A stretch of 64,000 nt of DNA, taken from assembly GCF_002749615.1 (NCBI RefSeq), contig NZ_CP024201.1:4197001-4261000 (forward strand). Reading direction: 5' to 3'. Both the position numbers and the translations under genes were made by a program. Shown piece by piece: positions 63,804-64,000 of this stretch (within the stretch, counting starts at the first letter, position 1; every line of letters starts with the position of its first letter). The notes under the pieces are model-generated. The model ran no database searches, was not told the DNA's origin, and saw only the letters and a program-made list of their open reading frames with translations. This stretch comes from Caulobacter mirabilis (GTDB lineage: Bacteria; Pseudomonadota; Alphaproteobacteria; Caulobacterales; Caulobacteraceae).

Positions 63804-64000
63804 CCGGCCCGGTCGGCGGGCACATTGACGACGGCGCGCTGGTCGCCCTGGGTGACGATCAGTCCGCGGCCCGGTTGGCTCGGCGCGGGCGCGGCGACGC
63901 GACGCGGGGCCTCGGCGGACGCCGCCGCCGGGGCCGGCCGAGGGGGCGGCGCGCCGACCCAGCCGCCGTTGAGCCGCACGGGTGAAGCCTGGGCCACCTC
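63797..64000 (-). CDS. cpaB: C-terminal part of CpaB (RcpC), cut by the window edge
   Basis: The frame enters at the right edge and ends at 63797, giving about 67 residues. Its end, GLIVTQGDQRAVVNVPADRAGW, resembles the CpaB/RcpC C-terminus, and a Pro/Ala-rich stretch precedes it. The position immediately before cpaC is the conserved cpaB place. The name is inferred mainly from position. Confidence 0.6.
   Translation of the reverse strand, partial: EVAQASPVRLNGGWVGAPPPRPAPAAASAEAPRRVAAPAPSQPGRGLIVTQGDQRAVVNVPADRAGW

Overview
The window is very GC-rich, densely coded, free of tRNA, rRNA, CRISPR or transposon sequence, and reads as chromosomal DNA of an alphaproteobacterium of the Caulobacter/Phenylobacterium type. 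That placement rests on the sucC-sucD-sucA-sucB order with a separate lpdA, a TonB-dependent receptor, a Cpa/Tad pilus cluster, a Fur-family Zur regulator, a deoxyhypusine-synthase-like enzyme beside ornithine decarboxylase, and frequent GTG/TTG starts with stop/start overlaps. It is inferred from gene content, not from a marker-gene alignment.

Layout. 1-3.9 kb: gene tail, DUF2306 membrane protein, TetR regulator, TonB-dependent receptor. 3.9-14.6 kb: TCA-cycle block sucC, sucD, sucA, sucB, then small accessory genes and lpdA, which supplies E3 of the 2-oxoglutarate dehydrogenase complex. 14.7-18.1 kb: HSL-type hydrolase, a small unknown protein and a formylglycine sulfatase. 18.3-22.8 kb: housekeeping genes xerC, DUF484, fsa-type transaldolase, priA. 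22.8-27.4 kb: TerC, acyltransferase 3, CHAP amidase, CorA-type transporter, DUF4189 protein. 27.5-31.7 kb: secreted Gly/Ala-rich protein and subtilase, divergent from an ECF sigma/anti-sigma pair, then an ECH1-like crotonase. 31.9-36.6 kb: envelope SH3 protein, alpha/beta hydrolase, thioesterase, zur, a PAP2-type acid phosphatase lacking one catalytic Asp, and a lipoprotein.

36.7-39.1 kb: a polyamine pair (ornithine decarboxylase and DHS-like enzyme, probably making putrescine and then homospermidine). 39.4-48.1 kb: what looks like a phosphate-starvation island: a PhnCDE-type ABC importer, an OprO/OprP-family porin, an orphan PstS, a CNNM/CorC membrane protein, and a convergent plcP/glycosyltransferase pair of the kind that replaces phospholipids by glycolipids. 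Three Pho-box-like sites lie in its control regions; the one before the porin is a run of six units at an exact 11-bp period.

48.1-58 kb: TetR regulator, DUF6356 protein, amino-acid permease with a hairpin over its ribosome-binding site, and a full histidine-utilisation cluster (hutF-hutC-hutU-hutH-hutG opposite hutI) with a perfect 14-bp palindrome, probably the HutC operator, between the divergent arms. 58-64 kb: a compact Tad/Cpa pilus cluster on the minus strand (cpaB tail, cpaC, cpaE, cpaF, tadB, tadC), without cpaD and with a CpaE lacking both P-loop lysines.

The regulatory geometry of the phosphate island is the most interesting signal I found. Everything else is mostly ordinary chromosomal content with a few unusual residues and palindromes.
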